Positions 33,896 through 45,375 of a stretch of DNA of 64,000 bases are shown piece by piece. The notes under the pieces are model-generated. The model saw nothing but the letters and a program-made list of their open reading frames with translations, searched no databases and was not told where the DNA came from. The stretch covers positions 5,363,873-5,427,872 of the forward strand of contig CALNVZ010003426.1 of the NCBI GenBank assembly GCA_940671915.1, in the 5' to 3' direction. How positions within the stretch are numbered: the first letter of the stretch is position 1; each line of letters begins with the position of its first letter. Made by a program: the position numbers and the translations under genes. This stretch comes from Paracentrotus lividus. Its lineage: Eukaryota > Echinodermata > Echinoidea > Camarodonta > Echinidae.

Positions 33896-34929
33896 CGACA
33901 CGTGAGCGAATGTAATTATTAAGAAAACCAATAATCCCCAACCTTATGCAACGGATCACTGAGTTAACACTTGATCAGCTTTATTTTCATTTTTTTAATC
34001 AAGCGAATCAATTTTGAAATCAGCGGGAACTCGCAACGCATTACATATCACCAAAGATCACGAGCAAAATAATAAAGGGTCTAGTTATTAATATGGACGT
34101 TATAAGCCTGGATAAAAAGATAAAAATAAGTATTGTGGATAAGGTAACAGGCTTACAGTGGTTTTGACATGTGGTTTAGGCATATTTTTACCAGCCGGTG
34201 AAAAATGAAATTTCATTCCATCTTTATGATGAAAACAAAAGAAAAAAAAAAAAAAAAACCAAACACACAAACAACCTTTAACCCTTAATCATTATCTTTT
34301 CCCTTATTTTTTTAGCCTTGATTACAAGTTTGCAAAAGGTAACTATAGCCAATATTTTATTTTGATTTTTGTTTGGCTGTTATTTTCCATTACATTTTTG
34401 GGAAGATAGAAATTTCCAACTTGTAAAAGTGGATCAAATCAATTTTGAGCAACAATTGAAATAAAGTTTGACCCTAGCTTCCCCTAGACAATAAATCGAA
34501 GTCTGTGACCATAAACTTAGATTTAACTTTAAGAACAATAACAACCCACACAACTCAGACGCGTTTCGTGGGGGTAGGACTGAGGGGGCCTTGGTCCGTC
34601 GGGTAAACAAATAAGAGAAAAAATGAGAAAAAATGGCAAAAATGGGCATTGTGAGGGTTGACAAACTTTTTTGTTTTTCAATACATGGGAATGGTTAGGG
34701 GGAACCTCCAAGATATAGCCAGGGCCCCGGAAGATGAAAGTCGGGGAAAACAATTTCACATAAAAAAAATGTCCAACCTTTATGAGCAACAGTGTAGAAA
34801 AAGTCCCTATATTTGGGAACGAAAAAAGGAGCCTACCCGATTTCAAATGGCCAAACAAAAATGACATTCAGCTTACCCAAAACTTCCAAGACCTTGCACC
34901 ATGTGCACACAAACCCCTTTTTCATAATT
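33896..34929. other. Intergenic, nothing recognised
   Basis: AT-rich with a poly-A run near 34240-34258. No family, exon or RNA gene could be supported. Confidence 0.4.
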
Positions 34930-35425
34930 ACACTGCAGAGAGACGTGTGGTGTTAGATTTGGGATTGCTATCTTTTAAAAACTGTTTGGTGTCAATACAA
35001 ATTCTGAAAAACCACTTTGTTGAAAATTTGCAGGTAAATGTAATTTAATTTTATATATTTTAATTATAGATATCATAAAAAGAAATATAGCAGCAAATTT
35101 AGCTTTAGTTTATGAAGTTAACTGAATTTTTTTAAACACCAAAAGCTGGTGTGGACGGATATACATTCCTTGCACGACTGGTGTTAAATTAACACCAACA
35201 AGAATCAAATCAACACCCACTGGTATCGGATTGGAAATTAACACCATGAAAAGTGGCAAATTAACACCAGAAAGTGGTGTTAAAATAACACTCCAAAGTT
35301 GTAGTATAATGTGACACCCAAACTAGTTTTAATATACATAACACCAGTGGGTGTGGATGGATATAGATTCCGGGCCGGTGTTTGATTTAACACCCGTGGT
35401 GTTAAATTTAACACTGCAGTGTATA
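34930..35425. mobile_element. Element packed with TTAACACC words on both strands
   Basis: The ends TACACTGCAG (34929) and CTGCAGTGTA (35414-35423) are inverted. The second half carries at least ten copies of TTAACACC or GGTGTTAA-type words, often paired back to back. No open frame. Non-autonomous, probably a DNA-transposon derivative with subterminal repeats. Confidence 0.55.
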
Positions 35426-36119
35426 CGGAATATCTCCCCCCCTCCCCCGCTCCAGAATAATGAACATGATAAAACAACATCCTAATAACATCCACCTTTT
35501 TGTTTGTACCAGGAATTTTTGTTTTCCTTTAATGTTCAATTTTTTTTAGTTTCCAAATCGATCAGTAACATTCAAGGTCAATCATTTATCAGTATTTTCG
35601 TTGAGTAGTCACCATGAAGGTATTTTTGACTGATCAGCCGACCATTTGCTACAGTCACACAGACACTTACGTTTAGTTACGTTTTTCATGTTAAATCCCT
35701 ATTTCATCTTCATTTCTCATGTATTTCTTTCTTTTATTGGATGAACGATTTCCACTGTTGACTATGACGGGAAGGCATCCGTGGGGATCTGCAGGAAAAA
35801 AAAAGAAGCGAATTTTGGACTCAACGCAGGACGTAGATCAATTTAAGTGTCTGTGTGACAGTATCATTACGGCTGATATCTGTGTTCGTTACTACCAGTG
35901 CTTTGTAAAATTCTCCAAAAGAGAACTTCACCGAGCCGATATTTCATTCAAAATTCTTCCTCCACCCATCAACTCAATTTCATAAAGTCTTTGTATCAAG
36001 CAGGAATCAGTTTTTCTTTTTTTTTTCTTATCTTTCTTTTATTATAGGTTTTCGCGGTCAAGTTTAAACTATCTCCGATCAATTTGACATTTCTTTCAAG
36101 CACTTTCGTCTGAAATGTG
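35426..36119. other. Intergenic with one short unremarkable frame
   Basis: An 88-codon + frame at 35719-35985 has a fairly even amino acid composition but no recognisable motif, start context or splice partner. Otherwise nothing seen. Confidence 0.35.
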
Positions 36120-37345
36120 ATAGCGATTAAAAATCTGCAATCCAATTCGTTTATGAGTAGCCAAAATCAAACACCGTTCAATGGAATTGCAAATTGCGCC
36201 AATGAATTTGACAAAGTGAGCAGTTGTATTCGTGAATGGTCGCTCAAATTCGTGCATTCATAAAATTCCGGTCTTTTGAGGCATTCGAATTCGTTTTGAG
36301 GCATGCATATTTGAAATAATTACTGTTTACAAAATAGGAATGTTAGGTTCGATTAGGAATATAAATTTGGGAGGATCCGCTAAGTGTTTTTAATAGAAAA
36401 GAGGCAGATCATGGGGAAAGGAGGAGGCTGAGCTTGTAAATTTTTTTTAATAATATAGGGTTTCCCGGCCAATTTCATACATTTACCATCCGTTTTCATA
36501 TCATTTGTATTCAAATTCGTGTGTTTGGTGCGGCAGACTGACAATCAGTCAAACAATATCGTGTTCATGCTCTCAAAATCATTTTTAGGCACACAAATTA
36601 ATGCTTTCGAAGTTCAAATTCGGATATAATCATTCAATTTCATTATTAATGCATTAGTGTGATGGCAGGGTAAGCTCTTTAAAAACACTTTCAATTTCGT
36701 TTTCAAGCGATCGATTTCCATGATTCAGCATCCAAATCCGTTATACATGTACACATATTTATGATAAGGAGTAGGTAATCTTGACCATTTTATCAGTAAA
36801 TGTGATTTTATCGTTATTGTGATTATCGTCTTCGTTTTTAATTTCAACACCTCTCTTTTACTCCATAGTCATTTGATAAAAAAATAAATCATCGCCATTA
36901 TTAGTGTATTGCATTTGTGAACCTCAATATCCATTATCACGATTCTTATGTTTAAGTGTCTTCATTGTCAATCTTTATTTTCATCGTTATAATCGCAATT
37001 TTGTTTTTATGGGCTTCATTTTACATCTTTGTTCACAACAAGGCATGATTATTATAAACTTTTTTAATTAGTGATATGTTCTGACATGCAATTAAAAATA
37101 CTGCATGAGCAATGTAAATTTCAGTTGGTACTTTACATGTTTAATTTGAATGTTCCTATATTGAACTTGTTTGTCTATAAACGAATTTGAATATACGGAA
37201 TGAGAGGGCACACGAATTTGAATAAACATTGCCGAAAATATATGCTTATTATGTGAACTAGAATGCACAAATACGAAATCGGTCACCATAATCGTTAATT
37301 TTGATGACTGAATACGATTTTGAATGAAAATATTTCTATGCATCA
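36120..37345. repeat. Degenerate array around 'CAAATTCGTGNATTC'
   Basis: Variants such as CTCAAATTCGTGCATTCA, GGCATTCGAATTCG, ATTCAAATTCGTGTG and ACGAATTTGAATA recur irregularly over 1.2 kb on both strands. This suggests an old tandem repeat that has drifted far. No coding sequence. Confidence 0.4.
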
Positions 37346-37422
37346 GCGTATTTTTACGAAAATGAATGTCTCTAACATGAAATTGACTGACAAAACAATG
37401 AAATGGACCGGGAAAACCTATA

Positions 37423-37426
<4 letters not shown>

Positions 37427-37484
<58 letters not shown>
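37427..37484. repeat. Poly-A tract of nearly 60 bases
   Basis: Pure A run. No LINE or SINE body was recognised on its 5' side. Confidence 0.95.
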
Positions 37485-37486
<2 letters not shown>

Positions 37487-39563
37487 GATTATAATGTCCG
37501 CGTTTGCCGCGCTTTGACCAATAGGCCTATGTATTCAACAAGTAAAATATTATGTCAACTGGAAAACGTAATGTATTCAAAAAAGGTAATGGTCACGTGT
37601 GTGACCCAAATTATGAAAAATCTTGACTTTAATTGGCGATAACTATAAAAGTTTTAAAGATTTCCTGATTTAATGTTTATATTACACTAACATATTTTAT
37701 TGGCTATCATTTGGAAATATTTCTTAAGGTCAGAGGTCAAAAGAAGTGGGTCACGTGTGTGACTTCAGAAAACGGCATGATTTTAAAAGTTCAATTTCAT
37801 TTTGAAATTCCTGTGAGGAAGCTATGTCAAAATTGCCCCCTACTAGAGGCTTTTTGAGAGGAAGCTGAATAAAATTTACCCCCTATTACAGGCTTTTGTA
37901 GGGTGAGCCAGCAAAATTACCCTCTTTTTACAGGTTTTTGGACCATATTTAGGCCCATATTTTAGGATTTGTCCTCAAAGAATTGAAAACTGTCCCTAAT
38001 TAAAAATAGGTCAGGGGGAAAAAAATGCTAAAGAGACCCCTATTTTAATGATATCTCGGGGATTTTCCCCGACCTGAGCCCTAAAATATACCTTTCCGGA
38101 GAAACCGGAACAAGCATACGTTTTATGGTTGACCTCCTGAGTTGGGGGGGGGGGGGGGGGGGGGGGGGGGAGGGTGCTGGCTTCTCCTCAAACAGTCCGT
38201 GATAGGGTGACACAATCATACCGTTTTTATCCTCTAAAGGACTCCTTTGGTGACTGCCTGAGGGGGGGGGAGTGTCGGGGGCAATAAGGGTTGTAAAGTT
38301 GAACATTGGTAATGGTGTCTATAATTGATAAATTTCTTCTGAAGAAAAAGACAGAGAGAGAGAGAAAAAAAAACATGTTCGAACCTCTTTCCCTCAAAAA
38401 GATTAAAAAAAAAGTATCGTTGTTAAAATACACAAAATTAAATTATTAAGTATTATGTGTGATGAGTCAAAATCCCAAGCTGATCTTACTACTCTTTTGC
38501 TTAATGGATCACCTGCGTTCAATACCTAATGGTTAGGTCTAATTCGGATTCCCCTAAATTAATATAGTTGGTGTATACTATAATCTTTATTTGTAATCAG
38601 GTATAATTAGGCCTAATCAAATAGAAGAATAGGAGAAAGGACTCGAGAGGAGAAGAAGAAGTATAGTCAAAATCTGACTGGTTGCCATCAACAGCAACAA
38701 ACAACAACAACGTTGACCGGATGCCATTTTCAAATCTCTTTGAATAATATGTCACTAAATACGAAGAACTGCAGGAGAAAACTGGAGAAGTTTAGTAAAA
38801 AGACGTCGTGAGGGTTGCAGTTCGCGAAAGGACACATCATGTAAACTTCAATTCGACTCTCTTTTAAAACAGGATGCTATAGCACAATATAATATGTCTA
38901 GTATTTCCATGTTTAAACAGGCGAAGTCACTCCTACTCAGTTTCTGTCCGGACAGCATGCTGCGCCCAGCTGCAACTGATCTCTAACCGCCAACCAACAT
39001 TTTAACTCGCTACTATTATATATACCCTCTTCATGGCTGATATTTGCTATGGTTACATAACCAGCAAATCTATTTGTCAAAATTATTAAGTCAATAAGAT
39101 CACAAGATCAGCATTTAAAGTACTGCTATAATTTAGAAATATTGTATACATATTATGAATAATGAAAGTGTGATTTTTCGTGGGCCAAGGTTTTAAATTG
39201 AAAAATTAAAGGCTCGTTCGTTAAATATGTATAGAATTCTTCTTATCGATCACAACAGATCTATCATGAGCAAGAACAGTTTCTTGTTTCATTTTACTTT
39301 TTCAATAACATCAATCAAAAGATTTATGATTTATTAATATTTACGTAGGCCTGGGCATATATATTATAAAAGTTTTTATATGCGTGAATTCGATTAGAGA
39401 AGGAAAATTTTAGACAAAAATTAAACATTTCGATTCTGAAATATACATAACTATGCTCTCAATCGATCACACTGATAAATACAAGTATTGAAGGTATTGA
39501 AGGACGTAAACCTCTAATAAGTATAATCAAACCCGGGCATAACCCCGACCCGCTAATGGTTTT

Positions 39564-39604
<41 letters not shown>

Positions 39605-40260
39605 TAAAATCAATGATAGATATTAGAGGAAATTCTTTTTATACTTTTTAAAAGAGGCATCATTAGTGCTTCAGATGAGTCTCTTTTAGAGCAGGAATTG
39701 ATGCCAGTTGAATTTTATGGAGAACTTAATTATTTCATAGTGTAAGAACCAGAAACCGGAAGTTGTGATGCGTTGCGTTGATATTATGAGTCGGATACAA
39801 CTATTTTTGGCACCAAATCTGGTATAGTCTTATTCCAGGCTCATTTTAGAAAAAAATTGAACTGAAGAATTTCACTTCATATTTGATGATAATAACATAA
39901 TAATAAACATAATAAGTTTGAATATTTTCATCGTAAACAGTTATCTTTGATGATTTTTGCTTTTCAGTTTTAACACATACCCCTATGGCATTATGGGGGT
40001 GAATAACAAAGCTAATGGAACCGAGAGGAAAAAAAAAAACATTTTGCATAGCTTAGAATAATAGTTCATGTAGTTGCAAAGTAAACCACTTATCACTGGT
40101 ATTGCAACATAGCTAATGCGTATTTTTCATATTAACAAGTCTTTATATGTTCATATTTTACTCATGGCCAGATTTTGTATATTCTGAAAAGGAGACTTGT
40201 CCCTTTTATTCCTGAGATCAGGAAATACCCGACAGGGCAGTGGCGGATCCATGTTTCATT
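37485..40260. other. Intergenic, low-complexity tracts, no gene recognised
   Basis: Holds a poly-G tract at 38143-38170, a poly-A tract at about 39566-39599, and a repeated GGTCACGTGTGTGAC word (37591 and 37749). Nothing else could be identified. Confidence 0.45.
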
Positions 40261-40261
40261 A

Positions 40262-40262
<1 letters not shown>

Positions 40263-40292
<30 letters not shown>
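40263..40292. repeat. Poly-G tract
   Basis: About 30 G bases, followed at 40390 by a second shorter run. Poly-Gly frames across it are not genes. Confidence 0.95.
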
Positions 40293-40293
<1 letters not shown>

Positions 40294-40550
40294 CCAAAAT
40301 CGGAATTTCAGATTTTGGTACACCCAAAAAATTTTCCCGTTACAACGACAGAAACTAGATTTTCACGTCACGCTGGCCGACCGATAAGCGGGGGGGGGGT
40401 CATTTGTCATTTGTTTTGGCCTTCGGCCTTTGAAGAGGTTAACAGTGCTATACTATCGGAACTAGGACGATACCCATTATATATATATATATACAGCTTA
40501 AAATTGATGATCGGCTTTTGGATGCATATCCTAAACTCAAAACCCAATAG

Positions 40551-42691
40551 CTAATAAAGATTGCATACAAGGCAAACATGTTAATTACAAATGGTTTTTG
40601 CAAACAGCTAGAAGTATTTCTAAAAGATATCGGTTTTCATCACGTAGGGTACATGCAGGTAATATGGCCCCCTAAGCACATTTGCCTAATTTGCATAAAA
40701 TTAAAAAATGACACACAGTGTAATCTTTGTTTATATGAATCAATAACTACTGCTCTAACTTTTATTGTGAAGAAAAACAATTATCACCAACCCCCCTGTC
40801 TGCAATATTCAAATGTTGACGTCATTCCCAAAGTGCCCATATTACCTGCATGTGCAGGTAATATACTACAATGACTCTACCGTGTCTGGAATTTGCTTAA
40901 GATGTTGAAAATCATTAACTTTAAGATATAATTTGAAATTATAAGACCCTTCAGTAAATACTTTGACTATATATTTCATTGTTTTGTATTTTGTATATTA
41001 TTTCTTTTTTTAAATATTATTTAAATATTATTTTCATTATACAAGTCAATATAGTCCTACAATAAGTTATTCATATTAATTATATACTGTGAATATACCC
41101 AAAAAAATCGTAGCAAAGAGATTGATGCCTCATCATAATACTAAGTACCAGAATCATTTCCGCCATTTTGGATGGCCCATATTACCTGCACTAATGTTGC
41201 TGTGTCAGGCAAGCATTTAATGCCATATTGCACCCCTTCACTACAACAAATTGACCTGTTCACGCTAGTATGATCAAAATGAAACTATAAGCTTACTAAA
41301 TATACAAAACAATTGAGGTTACCCCCTCAAACACTCTTTCACCATCACATTCTGTAAAATATAAAATTTTACATCAGGGTAAAAAATTGCCGTATGTTTT
41401 ACGTACCTTGTTGGTTTTCAACAATTTTCTCAGAGAAATTTCGGCATCGGATGCTCTCACGACGATATATTTTCGTATACAGTTCATATGAACAACATTA
41501 TGGTGCTCACACCGGTCATCGGTCACCGGTCGACGGTCACGATATGATTTGCTTCAGGTGGCCCATATTACCTGCTGGCCCATATTACCTGCATGTACCC
41601 TATGGGATAATCAAAATACATTCTCAAAACGACAGCTTACAAAATCTATTGGCAATAAGCTTCAAGAACAATATATCAGACATTGGAAGAGAACTTTAGA
41701 CGAAAACAGCGAGGTATATTGTAGCAAACTTAGAACATATAAGGACTTAACACATACATACGATCTTGAAAAATATATTTTGTTAGACATTGATAAATCA
41801 CACATTAAAATTTTTATATAAATAAGAATTAGTAACAGAAAATTAATGATAGAACAGGGAAGACATAAAGAATTGGATATACATAAATGCCTATGTCCAA
41901 TGTGCCAATTAGATGTAGAAACATAGTTCCATTTTATTATATGCTGTAGAAAGCGAAAACCTATTCCAAAAAATATGATAAAGATAAAAACCCACATGAG
42001 AAATTCATATATCTATTAAAAACGAACGACTATAATATAACAAAAATAAGTGTATCCTCCATTAGTAATATGTATGTAGAAAGATTAGGCAGGTTGGAAC
42101 AAAAATAGTGTAATAATAAAAATAATCATGATAATAATAACAATGATATATATTTTTACGTATGTGCGTTAAGAGGTTTATGCATAATATGTATGCTTAC
42201 AGGTACACTCTAAATTGCAGGGATTTGAAGTGGATCCCGGAGGATTGTGGGTGGGGACCGGTCGACGTTTGGATTTAGATTTGAATCACTGAATATTGAA
42301 TTTAGGTTTCTTTAGATTTATATTTAAATCGTTAGGATTTGGATCTGAAATCCGGGGATCGATTGGTCCCTATCTCCGGTCCTTCGGGATTTGTTTTGGA
42401 TCCTTGTAATTTGGAGTGTATACATATTCAAATATACATACATCTAAAATAGAATATTTTGGTATATTTCAGTATGTCTGTGAATGTATGTACACCCGTG
42501 TGTATATATTATGTATGTGTATATGTATGCATATGAGGACAATTATATGTGAATGTCCATGGCTATATATAATATTTAAGTGCAGTTATTAACTGATTTT
42601 GTAAATATGCTTGTTTGTTCATTATGATTTTGTAACATATTCATTGTTTTTTCTGTGATGATAATCCAAAGTTGTGGATTGTATATCAATA
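40551..42691 (+). mobile_element. 5'-truncated LINE, 3' end, interrupted by a MITE
   Basis: The frame 'NGFCKQLEVFLKDIGFHHV' before the MITE at 40647 continues as 'WDNQNTFSKRQLTKSIG' after it, then 'QYIRHWKRTL', 'KLRTYKDLTHTYDLEKYILL', 'RISNRKLMIEQGRHKE' and a zinc-finger-like 'CPMCQLDVET-FHFIICC' (41896 on), with one stop in between. This is the C-terminal end shared by many invertebrate LINE ORF2 proteins. The noncoding 3' part follows, and the tail of AATTTGAATTTGAATTTG is seen after the second copy at 43634. Reverse transcriptase and endonuclease are missing. Confidence 0.7.
40647..41600 (-). mobile_element. 954-bp terminal-inverted-repeat element, copy A, TA target site
   Basis: The ends GGGTACATGCAGGTAATATG and CATATTACCTGCATGTACCC are perfect inverted repeats flanked by TA on both sides (40645-40646, 41601-41602). 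Removing the element and one TA restores the LINE reading frame, which proves the borders. The 12-bp word ATATTACCTGCA or its inverse recurs inside, near 40660, 40843, 40855, 41167, 41565 and 41583. No open frame of note. Copy B is at 49661, in the opposite orientation. A TA duplication fits Tc1/mariner-type transposition. Confidence 0.9.
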
Positions 42692-43636
42692 AGCAAACTT
42701 AGAACATATAAGGACTTAACACATACATACGATCTGAAAATATTTTGTTAGACATTGATAAATCACACATTAAAATTTATATAATTAAGAATTAGTACAA
42801 AAAATTAATGATAGAACAGGAAGAGATAAAGAATTGGATATACATAAATGCCTATGTCCAATGTGCCAATTAGATGTAGAAACATATTCCATTTTATTAT
42901 ATGCTGTAGAAAGCGAAAACCTATTCAAAAAATATGATATAAAGATAAAAACCCACATGAGAAATTCATATATCTATTAAAAAACGACGACATAAATATA
43001 ACAAAAATAAGTGTACTCTCCATTAGTAATATGTATGTGAAAGATAGGCAGGTTGAACAAAAATATGTAATATAATAATAATCATGTATATATAATAACA
43101 ATGAATTATTTTTTTACGTATGTGCTTAAGGAGTTTATGCATAATATGTATGCTTACAGGTACACTCTAAATTGCAGGGATTTGAAGTGGATCCCGGAGG
43201 ATTGTGGTGGGAGGCGGTCGACGTTGGTTTAGATTTGAATCCATGAATATTGAATTTTAGGTTTTTTAGATTTATATTTAAATCGTTAGGATTTGGATCT
43301 GAACCGGGGATCGATTGGTCCCTATCTCCGGTCCTTCGGGATTTGTTTGGATCCTTGTAATTTGGAGTGTATACATATTCAAATATACATACATCTAAAT
43401 AGAATATTGGTATATTTCAGTATGTCTGTGAATTGTATGTACACCGTGTGTATATTATTATGTGTGTATATGTATGACATATGAGGACAATTATATTTGA
43501 ATGTCCATTGGCTAATATTAATATTTAAGTGCAGTTATTAACTGATTTGTAATCTTGTTTGTGTCATTAGATTTGTAACATATTCATTGTTTTTTCTGTG
43601 ATGATAATCCAAAGTTGTGGATTGTATATCAATAAA
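42692..43636 (+). repeat. Near-identical tandem copy of 41723-42691 (probably an assembly artefact)
   Basis: Begins GCAAACTTAGAACATATAAG and follows the LINE 3' segment for about 950 bp. The two differ mainly by single missing or extra bases, often within short homopolymers (for example TCTTGAAAAATATATTTTG versus TCTGAAAATATTTTG). Mutational decay of two real copies would give many substitutions; this pattern fits two error-bearing versions of one sequence. Confidence 0.75.
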
Positions 43637-43639
43637 TTT

Positions 43640-44235
43640 GAATTTGAATTTGAATTGAATTAATATCAGCCATAGGGGTAAGGTTGGGGGTCTATCGCCC
43701 CGCTCGTCTATTTATACATCGCTTTTTTTTTCTTCTTACCCCCTTTTTTTTGCTAGGGGGGGGGCGCGCACGTCGGCCCCCTGTATCCGCGCCTGCAGGG
43801 GCACTTTTTAAAAAAAGGGGCGACAAATGAACAAAGGCCCCTAAAAATAAATTTCAAGAAGTGGGATTATACAGTGAACACATTATTATTAAGGAGGTCT
43901 ATTTCTCGCAAACTGTTTACATGTTTCCATTATTCTTTGTGGCAAATTAAAAAAAAAAAAAAAAAAACTAGAATANNNNNNNNNNNNNNNNNNNNNNNNN
44001 AATTGAATTTGATTTGAATTGATTAATACAGCCATAGGGGTAAGGTTGGGGGTCTATCGGCCGCTCGTCTATTATCATCGCTTTTTTTTCTTTACCCCCT
44101 TTTTTTTGCTAGGGGGGGGGCGCGCACGTCGGCCCCCTGTATCCGCGCTGCAGGGGCACTTTTAAACAAAGGGGCGACAAATGAACAAAGGCCCCTAAAA
44201 ATAAATTTCAAGAAGTGGGATTAATCAGTGAACGA
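43640..44235. repeat. Gap-flanking duplicate segment
   Basis: 43640-43882 and 44001-44234 are the same sequence: (AATTTG) tail, GCCATAGGGGTAAGGTTGGG, the GGGGGGGCGCGCACGTCGGC block and 'AAATTTCAAGAAGTGGGATT'. They differ by small indels and lie on the two sides of the N run. The contig ends probably overlapped but were not merged. Confidence 0.8.
43976..44000. other. Assembly gap, 25 N
   Basis: Run of N. A 25-base run is a placeholder length; the true gap may be zero or negative. Confidence 0.99.
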
Positions 44236-44926
44236 ATACAAACGTTTGTTTTCATATCAAGAGTGGAATCTCAAATAGCGAATGATATATTCAATGTTAT
44301 TATAAACCATTTCCAGTAGGTGATTGTTCTTAAATATTAATTTAAAAAATTGAAGCAACCGAAAGGAATCATCTTGAAAACAACAAAAAGCAACTTCCTG
44401 TTTTTTGCATCTTTGATATTCAGCAATCTTGCCTTTATTGATATTTCCTAATACGTACTTTTTTCGTTCCCCGCTTTCTTCTTCATGTCGTTTGCTTTCA
44501 ACTTTCTTACTCCATCTGTCTCTCCACGATGCTCTTTCTCTTTATTGATTTTCCTATCTCTCTGCAACTGACCGTCTTCACCTAATTCTTTTGCTCTGCA
44601 TCCGTCTCTATCTCTATTTCCCCTTCTCTTTCTCCTTCTCTGATCTATCATCTATCATATTCACAAAGGTGTACTGAGTTAAGACATAGCTTACATTTGT
44701 GGTTTAACTATGGGTAGCTAAATGTGACTCAATCTCGACTAGTAGATGTTCGATTTATCAGAATTTTTGGTACTGAAACTAAGTTCGAAAATTTACCTTT
44801 AGTGTTTTATGCCTGTATACTATTGTATTCATTTACAGTATTCTTACGATTTTCTTTTCTAATCTGCCTTTCATTTTCTACATTTGATCTCAAAAAGGTC
44901 GTCAAACATATAAATTCAATGCTTAA
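44236..44926. other. Intergenic, nothing recognised
   Basis: The reverse strand has a basic 67-codon frame (44448-44651) that comes from a CT-rich stretch and has no family resemblance. Confidence 0.45.
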
Positions 44927-45375
44927 AGGTAGTGTCAGCCTTTTGCAGGCAAAAATATTAAATTTCTAGTTTTTGAGAGGATATAGTAGTATACCAATGA
45001 CTATATCTTCCCACAACATGATTAAGCTCAAATGTGTATGTTTGTCATTATATTGCGATTATCAAAATTCATTCCTATTTTTTCGAACCTCGAAAAATAT
45101 ACCGTACGGAGCGAACCGCTGACCGCTAGCGCAGAGAATAATGCACGCTGATGCGCCGTGTGTATATTGCTGTGTGCGGTCCGTGCCGCACGCGCTGTAA
45201 TATCAACGATGTTGATGGAGAGCTGGTCAAGATTGGTAGTAAGATTTTCGTTTCGTATTACTGATCTAGGCAACCTATGACAGTAAGATTGAATAGACAG
45301 TATAGGTCGATCATATTCTACAGTTATGCCAAGTTGCATAAGTTTTCGCAATTTGTGAAAAAGGCTGATACTACC
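44927..45375. mobile_element. 449-bp MITE with TTAA duplication (piggyBac-like)
   Basis: The ends AGGTAGTGTCAGCCTTTT and AAAAAGGCTGATACTACCT are inverted repeats with two changes. TTAA lies on both outer sides (44923-44926, 45376-45379). TTAA is the piggyBac target. The interior is more GC- and CpG-rich (45100-45200) than its surroundings and has no open frame of note. Confidence 0.7.

Noticed and set aside
33552-33959. Long - strand frames of Val and Leu, and a + strand Thr frame
   Set aside because: They read through (GA)n and (CAA)n microsatellites.
35719-35985. 88-codon + strand frame as a possible gene
   Set aside because: No domain, no supporting splice or promoter signal, length within chance for this window.
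40175-40554. Overlapping frames with poly-Gly
   Set aside because: They cross a 30-base poly-G tract; composition artefact.
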